From Marinobacter orientalis (GTDB lineage Bacteria > Pseudomonadota > Gammaproteobacteria > Pseudomonadales > Oleiphilaceae), in contig NZ_SRZX01000002.1 in NCBI RefSeq assembly GCF_004792665.1, forward strand, positions 62,001 through 126,000: DNA of 64,000 nt, given 5' to 3'. This document shows, in pieces, positions 8,187 to 16,451 of the stretch; position 1 is the first letter of the stretch; every line of letters begins with the position of its first letter. The notes under the pieces were generated by a model. That model saw nothing but the letters and a program-made list of their open reading frames with translations. It did not search any database and was not told the DNA's origin. Made by a program: the position numbers and the translations under genes.

Positions 8187-8322
8187 TGTGCTTACCTAGA
8201 AAGGCACGTGAGCGCGAAAGCCCGTTTTAGGGGTTTCGTGATCACGTGACTTCATGACCGTCAATCGTGAAATCTAGCGGAGCGCCAGACCTAAGCTGTC
8301 ATTGCTTAACGCGTAAGACACA
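8187..8322 (-). ncRNA. Predicted retron msr-msd RNA
   Basis: The minus strand upstream of the effector folds as a retron RNA. The a1 flank TGTGTCTTAC (8322-8313) pairs with the a2 flank GTAAGCACA (8195-8187), nine pairs with one bulge. Two msr hairpins follow a1: TAAGC/GCTTA (8292-8308) and TCTGGCG/CGCTAGA with a CTC loop (8273-8289). In the second, one pair is G-U on the minus strand but A-C on the plus strand, which fixes the transcribed strand. A long msd hairpin spans 8205-8248: CACGTGA pairs with TCACGTG, CGAAA with TTTCG and CCC with GGG, with loop TAAAAC and three 1x1 mismatches. The fold was made by eye. The exact branching G and cDNA ends are unknown. Confidence 0.75.
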
Positions 8323-8362
8323 GCATGAAACTAACAGCCTTTTGAAAGATTTTAAAGATTAC

Positions 8363-8390
8363 AGATTACACGCCCTTATTAATCTGTCTA
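8363..8390 (-). promoter_or_regulatory. Candidate promoter of the retron operon
   Basis: On the minus strand, TAGACA (8390-8385) and TAATCT (8368-8363) are separated by 16 bp, giving a sigma70-like promoter whose start site would fall near 8355, about 33 nt before the a1 flank. Each hexamer matches consensus at four or five positions. No other good promoter is visible between the tRNA gene and the RNA. Confidence 0.4.
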
Positions 8391-8404
8391 CATTGCGTCT
8401 ACAT
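8386..8404 (+). repeat. Two direct copies of GTCTACAT beside the tRNA end
   Basis: GTCTACAT occurs at 8386-8393 and 8397-8404, an 11-bp period equal to one helical turn, about 60-70 bp from the tRNA-Leu 3' end. Short phased repeats at this distance from an attachment site are typical arm-binding sites of tyrosine recombinases; this role is inferred. The first copy overlaps the candidate retron promoter -35 element. Confidence 0.35.
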
Positions 8405-8460
8405 GATTGATCGGTTTGTTAAGTAGCGAATGAGGATGGCGCGTAACATACTGAAATATA

Positions 8461-8547
8461 TGGTGCCCGGAGCCGGAATCGAACCGGCACGACCTAACGG
8501 TCGAGAGATTTTAAGTCTCTTGTGTCTACCTATTCCACCATCCGGGC
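8461..8547 (-). tRNA. tRNA-Leu (anticodon UAA)
   Basis: The minus strand reads as a class II tRNA. The acceptor stem is GCCCGGA/TCCGGGC, the D arm contains GGTAGACA, and the anticodon loop CTTAAAA carries TAA. A long variable arm precedes the T arm GGTTCGATTCC. The CCA end is encoded (8463-8461). Its 3' end faces the accessory island, and the core genome resumes on its 5' side, so this gene is the likely integration target of the element at 1-8460. Confidence 0.95.
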
Positions 8548-8643
8548 ATTCGGAGGGGCTTGTGAGGAGCTTTTGACGGCAGGATTGTATAAGGCCGCGT
8601 GCACTAACGCAATTCAGATTCTGCCACTGAGGGATTGGCACTG

Positions 8644-9273
8644 TCAGGCATCCACAGGTTTCACTGCCCTGCCCTTATAGATGTATCCGGCAATTTTTGG
8701 CGCCTTGGGGATATAAAGGTTTTCCAGTTCCCTGATCTCGAAACCTGCATGCCGGATAAGATCCGCGATGTGACGGTTCAGATGACAGCCGCCGGCAATC
8801 TTCTTCCAGCCGGGGGTAATCCGGTGTTGCCATTTGCGGGTGGTGTCGTGGGGAGATTCGCCGTGCTCCAGGAACAGCAGCTCACCGCCCGGTTTCAGTA
8901 CCCGCCACATTTGCTGGAGCGCTGTATTCCAGTCCGGGATGGTGCACAGGGTAAACGTCAGCAGAACAGTGTCCACCGAATGATCTTCGAGGGGAATCTG
9001 CTCTCCCGGCAAGTTCAGCCATTCCACCCGGATCGGGGATCGGGCGAGATTGGGCCGGGCTTTGCGGCGCATGCCTTCTGAGGGTTCAAGGCCATAGACC
9101 ATGTCGACATTTTGCGGGTTGTAAAACTCCATGTTGATGGCCGAGCCCATACCCACTTCCAGTACCCGGCCTTTGGCGTGGGGTACTACCTGGCTGCGCA
9201 GTTTCATGACCTGGCCCATTGAGCAGGCGCGGTCTATGATGTGTGGCAGTATCCTGTCTTCGTAAAAGCTCAT
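8644..9273 (-). CDS. Class I SAM-dependent methyltransferase (UbiE/PmtA-like)
   Basis: The product (209 aa from ATG 9273) has the SAM-binding glycine motif VLEVGMGSAINMEFY near residue 36, an acidic motif-2 loop (YGLEPSEGM), and the post-motif VLKPGGELLFLEHGES typical of small UbiE/phospholipid N-methyltransferase-like enzymes. The start is set at MSFYEDRI, preceded by GGAG; the longer frame to 9384 adds a poor leader. Substrate cannot be read from sequence; related proteins methylate quinones, phospholipids or unknown small molecules. It stands alone between the tRNA gene and the divergent oxidase operon. Confidence 0.8.
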   Translation of the reverse strand: MSFYEDRILPHIIDRACSMGQVMKLRSQVVPHAKGRVLEVGMGSAINMEFYNPQNVDMVYGLEPSEGMRRKARPNLARSPIRVEWLNLPGEQIPLEDHSVDTVLLTFTLCTIPDWNTALQQMWRVLKPGGELLFLEHGESPHDTTRKWQHRITPGWKKIAGGCHLNRHIADLIRHAGFEIRELENLYIPKAPKIAGYIYKGRAVKPVDA

Positions 9274-9405
9274 TGGCTCCACCATACTTGTGCTATGTAA
9301 AGAAGTGCGACAATCTGCCCCTGTGGGCGTTGCCGTCAGGTTTAGTAACATGGCTATCATCTGCCGGTAATAACGACATAACAATATGAGCTAAGGCAGC
9401 AGCTG

Positions 9406-9434
9406 AACGGGTTCGCTGGCCCGTTTGTTATGAT
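9406..9434 (+). promoter_or_regulatory. Hairpin and extended -10 upstream of the bd-oxidase operon
   Basis: A stem AACGGG (9406-9411) / CCCGTT (9420-9425) runs into TGTTATGAT, an extended -10 element with TATGAT at 9429-9434, 23 bp before the cioA ATG. No FNR-type TTGAT-N4-ATCAA box is visible nearby. The hairpin may be a regulator site or the tail terminator of a leader. Confidence 0.4.
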
Positions 9435-9457
9435 GCAGACGTTACCGGAGGATTTCC

Positions 9458-10888
9458 ATGGAACTAGATCCACTCATCCTATCGCGAATCCAGTTTGCAT
9501 TCGTGGTGTCATTTCACGCCATCTTTCCTGTGTTCACCATCGGGCTGGCATCCTATATTGCCGTGCTCGAAGGTCTGGCGTTTAAAACCGGAAATCCTTC
9601 CTGGATAAAGCTCTCCGCTTTCTGGACCAAGGTATTCGCGGTGGTTTTCGGGATGGGCGTGGTATCAGGCATTGTAATGTCTTTCCAGTTCGGTACCAAT
9701 TGGAGTAATTTTGCGCAGGCCACGGCCAACTTCATGGGGCCGATGCTGAGCTACGAGGTAGTCACAGCCTTCTTTCTGGAGGCGGCATTCCTGGGCGTGC
9801 TTTTGTTCGGACGGGACAAGGTACCCGCCTGGGTACACCTGTTCGCAGCCATTATGGTGGCAACGGGCACCCTTATTTCCTCATTCTGGATTCTGGCTGC
9901 CAACAGCTGGATGCACACCCCCGCCGGCACTGAATTCCGGGATGGCGTTTTTTTTGTAACCTCCTGGAGCGAGGCAATTTTCAATCCCTCCTTCCCCTAC
10001 CGCTTCACCCACATGGTTCTGGCGTCATTCCTCACCGGGTCCTTCGTGGTGGCCGGCGTCAGTGCCTGGTATCTGCTTCGTAAACGCGAGGTCGAGACCA
10101 ACCGCCGTGCCCTGTCCATGTGTCTGTGGCTGATTCTGATTATTGCCCCGGCTCAGGCGGTTGTGGGTGACTTCCATGGCCTGAACACCATAGAGCACCA
10201 GCCCATAAAGGTGGCGGCGATGGAGGGTAACTGGGAAACCTCCCGCAATGTGCCGCTGCTGCTGTTTGCGATTCCGGACCAGGAAAACCAGACCAACCAT
10301 TTCGAGGTAGGCATTCCCAGCCTGGCCAGCCTTATTCTGACCCACGAATGGGATGGCGAGGTGCCCGGCCTGAATGAAGCGGCGGTGGAGCAGCAGCCGC
10401 CGGTGGCTATTGTGTTCTGGTCATTCCGGGTGATGGTTGGCCTGGGCATGCTGATGATTCTGTTCGCTTTTGCGGGGCTGACACTCCGCTCTGGCGGGCG
10501 CTACTGGCAGACGCCATGGTTCCTGCAGGGTTTGAGATTAATGAGTCTGACGCCCTTTGTGGCGGTATTGGCGGGATGGTTTGTGACGGAAATCGGTCGC
10601 GCACCCTGGCTGGTATACGGACTGATGACCCATAGTGAAGGGGTCACCCCCTCGTTAACAGGGGGTATGGCCCTGTTTTCACTGATTGGCTACATCGTGG
10701 TCTATGCACTGGTGTTCAGTGCCGGTGTCTATTATCTGCTGCGGGTTCTGTATGTTGGCATGGAAGACAGTGAGCTGGATAAGGAGCACGATTCCGATAT
10801 TCCTACGCGTCCTCTCTCCGGTATCCATGTGCCGTTTGATATTGAAGACAAGCATAGCGGCAAGCCACTGAATCAGGGAGGTCACTGA
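9458..10888 (+). CDS. cioA: Cyanide-insensitive-type bd quinol oxidase subunit I
   Basis: This 476-aa polytopic membrane protein is a CydA-family subunit that oxidises quinol and reduces O2 to water. Expected haem ligands are present: His20 (FHAIFP), His185 (FTHMVL) and Met326 (FRVMVG), together with proton-channel acids Glu100 and Glu108. The stretch between the quinol-site helices (about 235-320) is short, the short-Q-loop form typical of cyanide-insensitive oxidases, and GWFVTEIGRAPWLVYG is also CIO-like. GGAGG precedes the ATG. The gene is two bases from cioB and heads a four-gene operon with cydDC. It probably gives high-affinity or sulfide/cyanide-tolerant respiration. Confidence 0.93.
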   Translation: MELDPLILSRIQFAFVVSFHAIFPVFTIGLASYIAVLEGLAFKTGNPSWIKLSAFWTKVFAVVFGMGVVSGIVMSFQFGTNWSNFAQATANFMGPMLSYEVVTAFFLEAAFLGVLLFGRDKVPAWVHLFAAIMVATGTLISSFWILAANSWMHTPAGTEFRDGVFFVTSWSEAIFNPSFPYRFTHMVLASFLTGSFVVAGVSAWYLLRKREVETNRRALSMCLWLILIIAPAQAVVGDFHGLNTIEHQPIKVAAMEGNWETSRNVPLLLFAIPDQENQTNHFEVGIPSLASLILTHEWDGEVPGLNEAAVEQQPPVAIVFWSFRVMVGLGMLMILFAFAGLTLRSGGRYWQTPWFLQGLRLMSLTPFVAVLAGWFVTEIGRAPWLVYGLMTHSEGVTPSLTGGMALFSLIGYIVVYALVFSAGVYYLLRVLYVGMEDSELDKEHDSDIPTRPLSGIHVPFDIEDKHSGKPLNQGGH

Positions 10889-10890
10889 CC

Positions 10891-11892
10891 ATGGAACTGT
10901 TTGATCTGGTCCTGATCTGGGCGTTTATTATCGGTTTTGGCATCATCATGTACGTGGTGATGGATGGTTTTGACCTTGGCATGGGTATTCTCTTTCCTTT
11001 CGCGCCGACGGAAGAGGACAGGGACACCATGATGAATAGCGTAGCGCCGGTCTGGGATGGCAACGAGACCTGGCTGGTGCTGGGCGGGGCGGGGCTTCTG
11101 GCGGCGTTCCCCCTGGTATATACCACCGTTTTGCCTGCGCTATACATCGGCGTGTTCCTGATGCTGGCAGGCCTGATCTTCCGGGGTATAGCGTTCGAGT
11201 TCCGTTTCAAGGCCAGTAGCTCCCGCTATCTCTGGAACTGGGCCTTTGCCGGAGGCTCCACTCTGGCGGCATTCGCCCAGGGTGCAGTGGTGGGCTCCTA
11301 TATCGAGGGATACCAGATAACGGACGGCGTCTATACCGGCGGCGCGCTGGATTGGCTGACGCCATTCACGGTACTGACCGGTTTCGGGCTGCTTGCCGGC
11401 TATGCCCTGCTGGGCTCCACCTGGCTGATCATGAAGACCGAGGGACGGTTGCAGGAGTGGGCGTACAGAATCACCATCCCGCTGTTGCTGGCTGTGCTGG
11501 GCGTGTTCGCCATTATCAGTATCTGGACACCATTCGTGGACGAGATGGTAAAAGACCGCTGGTTCTCCAACATCACCATTATCTGGATACTGCCGGCACT
11601 GACTCTGCTCTGCGCCTTCCAGATCTTCCGGTCAGTGCGCAACCGCTTTGAGGCTATGCCCTTTGTGGCCACGCTGGGGCTGTTCATATTTACCTACCTG
11701 GGGTTGATTGTCAGCCGCTGGCCTTACGTGGTGCCGCCGGACATTACCATTTGGGATGCGGCTTCCGCCTACGAATCCCAGTTGTTCCTGTTGATTGGCC
11801 TGATATTTGTCATTCCCGTAGTACTTGGTTACACCGCCTGGACCTACTGGGTATTCAGGGGCAAGGTTCGTGCCGGCGAAGGTTATCACTAG
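10891..11892 (+). CDS. cioB: bd quinol oxidase subunit II
   Basis: This 333-aa CydB-family membrane protein starts with the usual helix and the conserved VMDGFDLGMGILFPF near residues 24-38, then WDGNETWLVLGGAGLLAAFP. It pairs with subunit I and stabilises the haem sites. Eight to nine hydrophobic helices are visible. The next gene, cydD, starts at the base after its stop, leaving no room for the small CydX subunit seen in enterobacterial operons; none is visible in this cluster. Confidence 0.93.
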   Translation: MELFDLVLIWAFIIGFGIIMYVVMDGFDLGMGILFPFAPTEEDRDTMMNSVAPVWDGNETWLVLGGAGLLAAFPLVYTTVLPALYIGVFLMLAGLIFRGIAFEFRFKASSSRYLWNWAFAGGSTLAAFAQGAVVGSYIEGYQITDGVYTGGALDWLTPFTVLTGFGLLAGYALLGSTWLIMKTEGRLQEWAYRITIPLLLAVLGVFAIISIWTPFVDEMVKDRWFSNITIIWILPALTLLCAFQIFRSVRNRFEAMPFVATLGLFIFTYLGLIVSRWPYVVPPDITIWDAASAYESQLFLLIGLIFVIPVVLGYTAWTYWVFRGKVRAGEGYH

Positions 11893-13566
11893 ATGCCAGA
11901 ACAGGCCGCTACGCGCCGGTGGTTGAGCTCGCTTGCAGTTCACAGCCGGCTGCTGATACTGGCCACGATATCGGCGGGTGTGGTGGTGGGGCTCGCCACT
12001 ATAGTGCAAATGGTTTTCCTGGCCCGGATTGTCCATCAGGGAATCGTTACGGAAGTGCCGGTTGAAGAGCTTTCCCTGCTGTTCACCGGCGTTGTTGCAG
12101 CAATAGTGATCCGGGGCGTCGCCCAGGGGCTTCAGGCCCGGTTTGCAGCCCGTTGCAGCCGCAAGGTTCGCAGCGAGGTGCGCCATCAGATAAATCGTTG
12201 CTGGCAGGCTACCGGGCCGGTTGCCATGGGGCAGATTTCGGCGGGGACCCTGGCCCGGGAGTGGCTCGATCATACCGATGCCCTGCACGGTTATTTCGCC
12301 CGCTTCCTGCCGCAGATGATTCTGGCTGTGATAGTGCCGTTGCTGGTTCTGGTGGTGGTGTTCTCGCTGGACTGGCTCGCCGGCATATTCCTGTTGCTGT
12401 CTGCTCCGCTGATTCCACTTTTCATGGCGCTGGTGGGCATGGGTGCCGAAAAACTGAACCAGCAGCACTTCCGCACCATCGGCCGGCTATCTGGCCAGTT
12501 CCTGGACAAGGTCCGGGGGCTGACAACCCTGCAGCTTTTCGGCCAGACAGAGCCAGCAGCGGAAACCCTGCGCCAACGCTCGGACGAGTATCGCCGCGTT
12601 ACCATGAAAACCCTCAGGGTTGCCTTCCTGTCGTCGGCCGTACTCGAGTTCTTCTCTTCGGTGGCGATTGCCGTGGTGGCGATCTACATCGGCTTTGGCC
12701 TGCTGGGCTATATCAGTTACGGGCCGGCGGAAGACCTTACGCTGTTCTCGGGTCTGCTGGTGCTGTTGCTGGCACCGGAGTTTTTCCAGCCATTGCGCCT
12801 GTTATCCCAGCATTACCACGATCGCGCCGCCGCCATCGGCGCCGGCTCGGAGATCGCGGCAAGACTGCAGGACGCTGATCGGGCTGGCCCGGCGGCACAC
12901 AGGATCTCCCAGCAGCGACAATCCCCGGACAGGATTGCCGTGCAGCACCTGACCCTGGCCTACGACGCCGATCGCCCGGTACTGGACCAGGTGTCGCTGG
13001 AGATCGACAGGGGCGACGTGATTGCCCTGACCGGCCCTTCCGGGGGTGGCAAGTCCTCCCTGCTGTACCTGCTGGCAGGCTTCATGCAGCCGGACCAGGG
13101 CAGCATCTCGATATTCGGCACCGCACCCGGAGAGGTTGCTTTCGGTTGGTTGGGACAGTCACCGTTTCTGGTGCACGGCACCTGGGCCGACAACCTGCGC
13201 CTTACCACCCCGGATGCCACCGACATCGCCATTGAAACGGCACTGCACCAGGTGGGCCTCGGGAGTCTGCTCAGGAGCCGGAAACGGGGGATTTACAGTA
13301 AGATCTCCGAGGATGGCCAGGGCCTCTCGGGCGGTCAGGCCCGCAGGCTGAGCCTGGCGCGGGTGTTTGTCGCCGATTACGACCTGATTCTGCTTGACGA
13401 GCCCACGGCAGGGCTGGATAGCGACAGTGAAATCTATATTATTGAAGCGCTTCGCAAACTGGCCCTGGCTGGCAAGACGCTGATTTTTGCCACCCACCAC
13501 CAGGCACTGCTGACCCTGGCGAATCGCACCCTGCTGGTGACCGCCGGAGGCGTGCACGATGCGTGA
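11893..13566 (+). CDS. cydD: ABC exporter subunit CydD (thiol export for cytochrome bd assembly)
   Basis: This 557-aa half-transporter has six predicted membrane helices in the first 310 residues and a C-terminal ATPase. Walker A is GPSGGGKSS near 381-389, the signature LSGGQARR near 478-485, Walker B LILLDEPTAG, with a closing switch histidine in ATHHQAL. CydD pairs with CydC to export glutathione/cysteine, which cytochrome bd assembly needs. The start follows directly on the cioB stop, and the 3' end overlaps cydC by 8 bp, so coupling is likely. Joining cydDC to the oxidase genes makes the cluster self-sufficient. Confidence 0.92.
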   Translation: MPEQAATRRWLSSLAVHSRLLILATISAGVVVGLATIVQMVFLARIVHQGIVTEVPVEELSLLFTGVVAAIVIRGVAQGLQARFAARCSRKVRSEVRHQINRCWQATGPVAMGQISAGTLAREWLDHTDALHGYFARFLPQMILAVIVPLLVLVVVFSLDWLAGIFLLLSAPLIPLFMALVGMGAEKLNQQHFRTIGRLSGQFLDKVRGLTTLQLFGQTEPAAETLRQRSDEYRRVTMKTLRVAFLSSAVLEFFSSVAIAVVAIYIGFGLLGYISYGPAEDLTLFSGLLVLLLAPEFFQPLRLLSQHYHDRAAAIGAGSEIAARLQDADRAGPAAHRISQQRQSPDRIAVQHLTLAYDADRPVLDQVSLEIDRGDVIALTGPSGGGKSSLLYLLAGFMQPDQGSISIFGTAPGEVAFGWLGQSPFLVHGTWADNLRLTTPDATDIAIETALHQVGLGSLLRSRKRGIYSKISEDGQGLSGGQARRLSLARVFVADYDLILLDEPTAGLDSDSEIYIIEALRKLALAGKTLIFATHHQALLTLANRTLLVTAGGVHDA

Positions 13567-15175
13567 GCTGTGGCCCTGGCTTACCCTGATATTCCGTCGC
13601 CCTGGCCGGCTGGTCGTTGGCGGCTTGCTGATACTGGCGACCCTGATCGCCGGTATGGGATTGCTGGCGCTTTCGGGCTGGTTTATTACCGCCACCGCGC
13701 TTACCGGGCTTTTGCTGGCCGCCGGCGTGCAGGCGTCACTCAATCTGTATGTTCCCGGTGGAGGAATACGTTTCTTTGCAGTCGCCCGCACGGTTGCCCG
13801 TTATGCAGAGCGGGTTTATAACCACGATACCGTACTGCGTCTGCTGACGGATATCCGGGTTGCCCTGTTCGAACGGCTATGCCTTTCCGCCCGCTACCGC
13901 AGGAGCGCCTTGCGGGGCCCCCAGTGGCTGTCGCGGCTGACCAATGATGTCGATGCCCTCGACACACTGTACCTTCGCCTGATCGCGCCTGCGGCTCTTG
14001 CAGTGCTGGTGACGGTCGCACTGGTGGTGGCTGCCGCTGTGTTTTATGGCGGGGACCTCGCCACCGGTCTTCTGATCACGCTGTTACCCGCGTTTCTGAT
14101 TGCCACGGTTGTGGTTTACCTGCGTACCCGGCATCTGGTTTACCGCCAGACAGATGCCCGTGAACACTTACGAACAGACGTGATCGAGCACATCGAAGGC
14201 TTCGCGGAACTGACCGCGGCAGGTCGCACCGGCAAACATGCCGCGCTCTGCCTGCGCCGGGCCGACCAGATTGCCGGCAACGACTCACGGGCGGACACCC
14301 GCACCGGCTGGAGCCTGGGGCTGGCCCAGGTGATGGTTAACCTGGCTGTGGTTATTGCTCTGTGGATGGGGCTTCGGCTGTTCCAGCAAGGTGTCATTAC
14401 CGGGCCTGTGGTGGTGTTGCTGCCAGTGGCCCTTCTGGGGCTGCTGGAGATCTATTCGATGCTTCCGGATGCGTTTGCCAGGCTTGGGGGAACCATCGCG
14501 TCAGCCGCAAGGCTCAATCGCGATTGCTCGGCAGAGTCCCCAACCGGATCCGCGGCCGCTCAGTTACCGCAAAACCCCCAAAATGCCCTGGAGCTGGAAC
14601 GGGTTACCATCCGTTATGGAGACCATTCCCCGGTACTGAGCCGTTTTGACCTTGAGGTACCGGCCGGGGAATGGGTAGGCATTGTTGGCAGTTCCGGCGC
14701 CGGCAAATCATCACTGGCCGAGGTCATCTCCGGCCTGGAACAGCCCGCCTCCGGAAGTGTGCGCCGTCAGATGCCGGCGTATCTTACACAACGGACGGTG
14801 CTGTTCGAGGACACCCTGAAAGCCAATCTGCAAATTGGCAAACCGGCCGCCTCCGATGCAGAACTCTGGCGAGTTCTGGAGTTGGTGGCGATGGCAGATC
14901 GTTTCACTCACGAGCCGGCACAACTGAACACCTGGCTGGGCTCTATGGGGAGTCAGCTTTCCGGTGGCGAAGCCCGGCGTATTGCGCTGGCACGGGTGCT
15001 CCTCAACGAGGCGCCACTGTTAATTCTGGACGAGCCGTTTACCGGTGTGGATGCAGAAACCAGGGACACAGTTGCCGCAGCAATGAAACAGTGGCTGGCA
15101 GGAAAAACAGTGGTAGCGCTGGGGCACGCGCCGGAGGCTTTACCCGCCTCCGACCGTACCATCCGGCTTGACTGA
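13559..15175 (+). CDS. cydC: ABC exporter subunit CydC
   Basis: This 538-aa partner of CydD has the same half-transporter layout: membrane domain to about residue 310, then an ATPase with GSSGAGKSS near 377-385, LSGGEARRIALARV, LLILDEPFTGVD and ALGHAPEAL. The ATPase is shorter around the Q-loop than usual but every catalytic motif is present. It is the last gene of the cioAB-cydDC operon; the convergent oxidoreductase gene ends only 7 bp away, and no strong terminator is seen between them. Confidence 0.92.
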   Translation: MRELWPWLTLIFRRPGRLVVGGLLILATLIAGMGLLALSGWFITATALTGLLLAAGVQASLNLYVPGGGIRFFAVARTVARYAERVYNHDTVLRLLTDIRVALFERLCLSARYRRSALRGPQWLSRLTNDVDALDTLYLRLIAPAALAVLVTVALVVAAAVFYGGDLATGLLITLLPAFLIATVVVYLRTRHLVYRQTDAREHLRTDVIEHIEGFAELTAAGRTGKHAALCLRRADQIAGNDSRADTRTGWSLGLAQVMVNLAVVIALWMGLRLFQQGVITGPVVVLLPVALLGLLEIYSMLPDAFARLGGTIASAARLNRDCSAESPTGSAAAQLPQNPQNALELERVTIRYGDHSPVLSRFDLEVPAGEWVGIVGSSGAGKSSLAEVISGLEQPASGSVRRQMPAYLTQRTVLFEDTLKANLQIGKPAASDAELWRVLELVAMADRFTHEPAQLNTWLGSMGSQLSGGEARRIALARVLLNEAPLLILDEPFTGVDAETRDTVAAAMKQWLAGKTVVALGHAPEALPASDRTIRLD

Positions 15176-15182
15176 AACCGGT

Positions 15183-16424
15183 TCAGCTGGTTTCCAGCAC
15201 TTCAAAAGTAAGGCCAGCCTTGCTGGTCAGGCGCTCGTGAAGCCTGCCATCAAGGAGTGATGCTGGCGTCCAGAACCCGCCCTGCTTGTCACTGTCAACA
15301 TCAAACGCAAGGCTCATTCCGGCTTCGCCCAGCATTTTGCTGGTGGAGCCATAACCCGGGTCCCGATCGCCGGTCACCCTGGTCTTGATGGTTTTACCGT
15401 CGGCGGTTTTGCCTATGAAGCGCAGGTCGTAAAAGCCGTTTTGCTGGGCTTCGGGGCTTGGACCTTCACCCGGCTTGGGCACGAATTTTTCAACCAGCCA
15501 GCGAGATGGCTTGAACGCGGAAGCGGTGAAAAAACCGCCCAGTGCACCGGTAATGCCATAGGCTGCCAACCGGCCTTTCATGCCCCGGCCTGTCATCATC
15601 GCTTCGTCGTAGGTGAACTCCTTGCCATAGCGGGCATTCTGCAAGGCGTTGGAGCGGTGAACAATCCGGGTATTGATGGCGCCCATTACGAAGGGGGCCA
15701 GCCAGACACCGAAATCCCTGTCGAATTCCGCGCCTTTCAGGCTTGGCTGACGGGTTTTGGAGCGATGTTCCGGCGGGCATATGGAGAACGGGTTCGCCAG
15801 TTCCTTGCGAAGCTTCGGATCCGCGGCAGCCTCTTTGGCCACGTTCATCATGCTGGCTACGGTACCACCGGAAAACTCGCCCTTGGCGACTTTTACCCGC
15901 ATGCGAACATCCTGGCAGGGCGCACCAAAGATTTCCTCGGCGTGTTGCTGCAGGAACCAGACGCCCATATCCGAAGGGATGGAGTCGAAACCACAACAAT
16001 GAACAATGCGGGCGCCAGAGGCCTTGGCTGTGTCCTCGTAGGTTTCCACCATCTTGCGGATCCATTGGACTTCGCCGGTCAGGTCGCAGTAATCGGTTCC
16101 GCTTTCGGCGCAGACTTTGACCAGTGGCTCGCCATACAAGGCGTAAGGGCCTACCGTTGAGATCACCACGCGGGTCTGATCACACATTGTCCTGAGCGCA
16201 CTCTCGTCGCTGGCATCCGCGACAATCATGGGCAATTGTACTGCCTCTTTGCCCAGGCTCTGTTTCAGGGTACCCAGCTTGCTTTCAGAGCGCCCGGCAA
16301 TGGCCCAGCGGACGTCCCTGCCAACGCCATAGGTTTCAAACAGATAGGTGGTAAGGATTTGCCCCACGAAACTGGTGGCACCGAATACCACGATGTCGTA
16401 GGTGGTGTCAGTCTTTGTGCTCAT
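15183..16424 (-). CDS. Saccharopine dehydrogenase-family NAD(P) oxidoreductase (trans-acting enoyl-reductase-like)
   Basis: This 413-aa protein has an N-terminal Rossmann fold (YDIVVFGATSFVGQ at about 9-22) and a family-typical VVISTVGPYALYGEPLVKVC and HCCGFDSIPSDMGVWFLQ. Those features place it with the membrane-associated enoyl-reductase/saccharopine-dehydrogenase-like proteins common in lipid-storing bacteria and mycobacteria, not with true lysine-pathway enzymes. AAGGA precedes the ATG. It is followed 27 bp upstream by a small membrane-protein gene on the same strand, probably co-transcribed. A role in lipid or wax metabolism is inference. Confidence 0.8.
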   Translation of the reverse strand: MSTKTDTTYDIVVFGATSFVGQILTTYLFETYGVGRDVRWAIAGRSESKLGTLKQSLGKEAVQLPMIVADASDESALRTMCDQTRVVISTVGPYALYGEPLVKVCAESGTDYCDLTGEVQWIRKMVETYEDTAKASGARIVHCCGFDSIPSDMGVWFLQQHAEEIFGAPCQDVRMRVKVAKGEFSGGTVASMMNVAKEAAADPKLRKELANPFSICPPEHRSKTRQPSLKGAEFDRDFGVWLAPFVMGAINTRIVHRSNALQNARYGKEFTYDEAMMTGRGMKGRLAAYGITGALGGFFTASAFKPSRWLVEKFVPKPGEGPSPEAQQNGFYDLRFIGKTADGKTIKTRVTGDRDPGYGSTSKMLGEAGMSLAFDVDSDKQGGFWTPASLLDGRLHERLTSKAGLTFEVLETS

Positions 16425-16451
16425 TGATTGTCCTTAAAGTATTCAGATCCG

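Noticed and set aside
8240..8275. Alternative hairpin CACG-AT-TGAC ... GTCA-CGTG in the retron RNA
   Set aside because: Competes with the longer msd hairpin at 8205-8248 for the same CACGTG; the msd hairpin has more pairs and the expected place.
1..8460. CRISPR array in the accessory island
   Set aside because: No regularly spaced repeats with unique spacers found; only two-copy short repeats.
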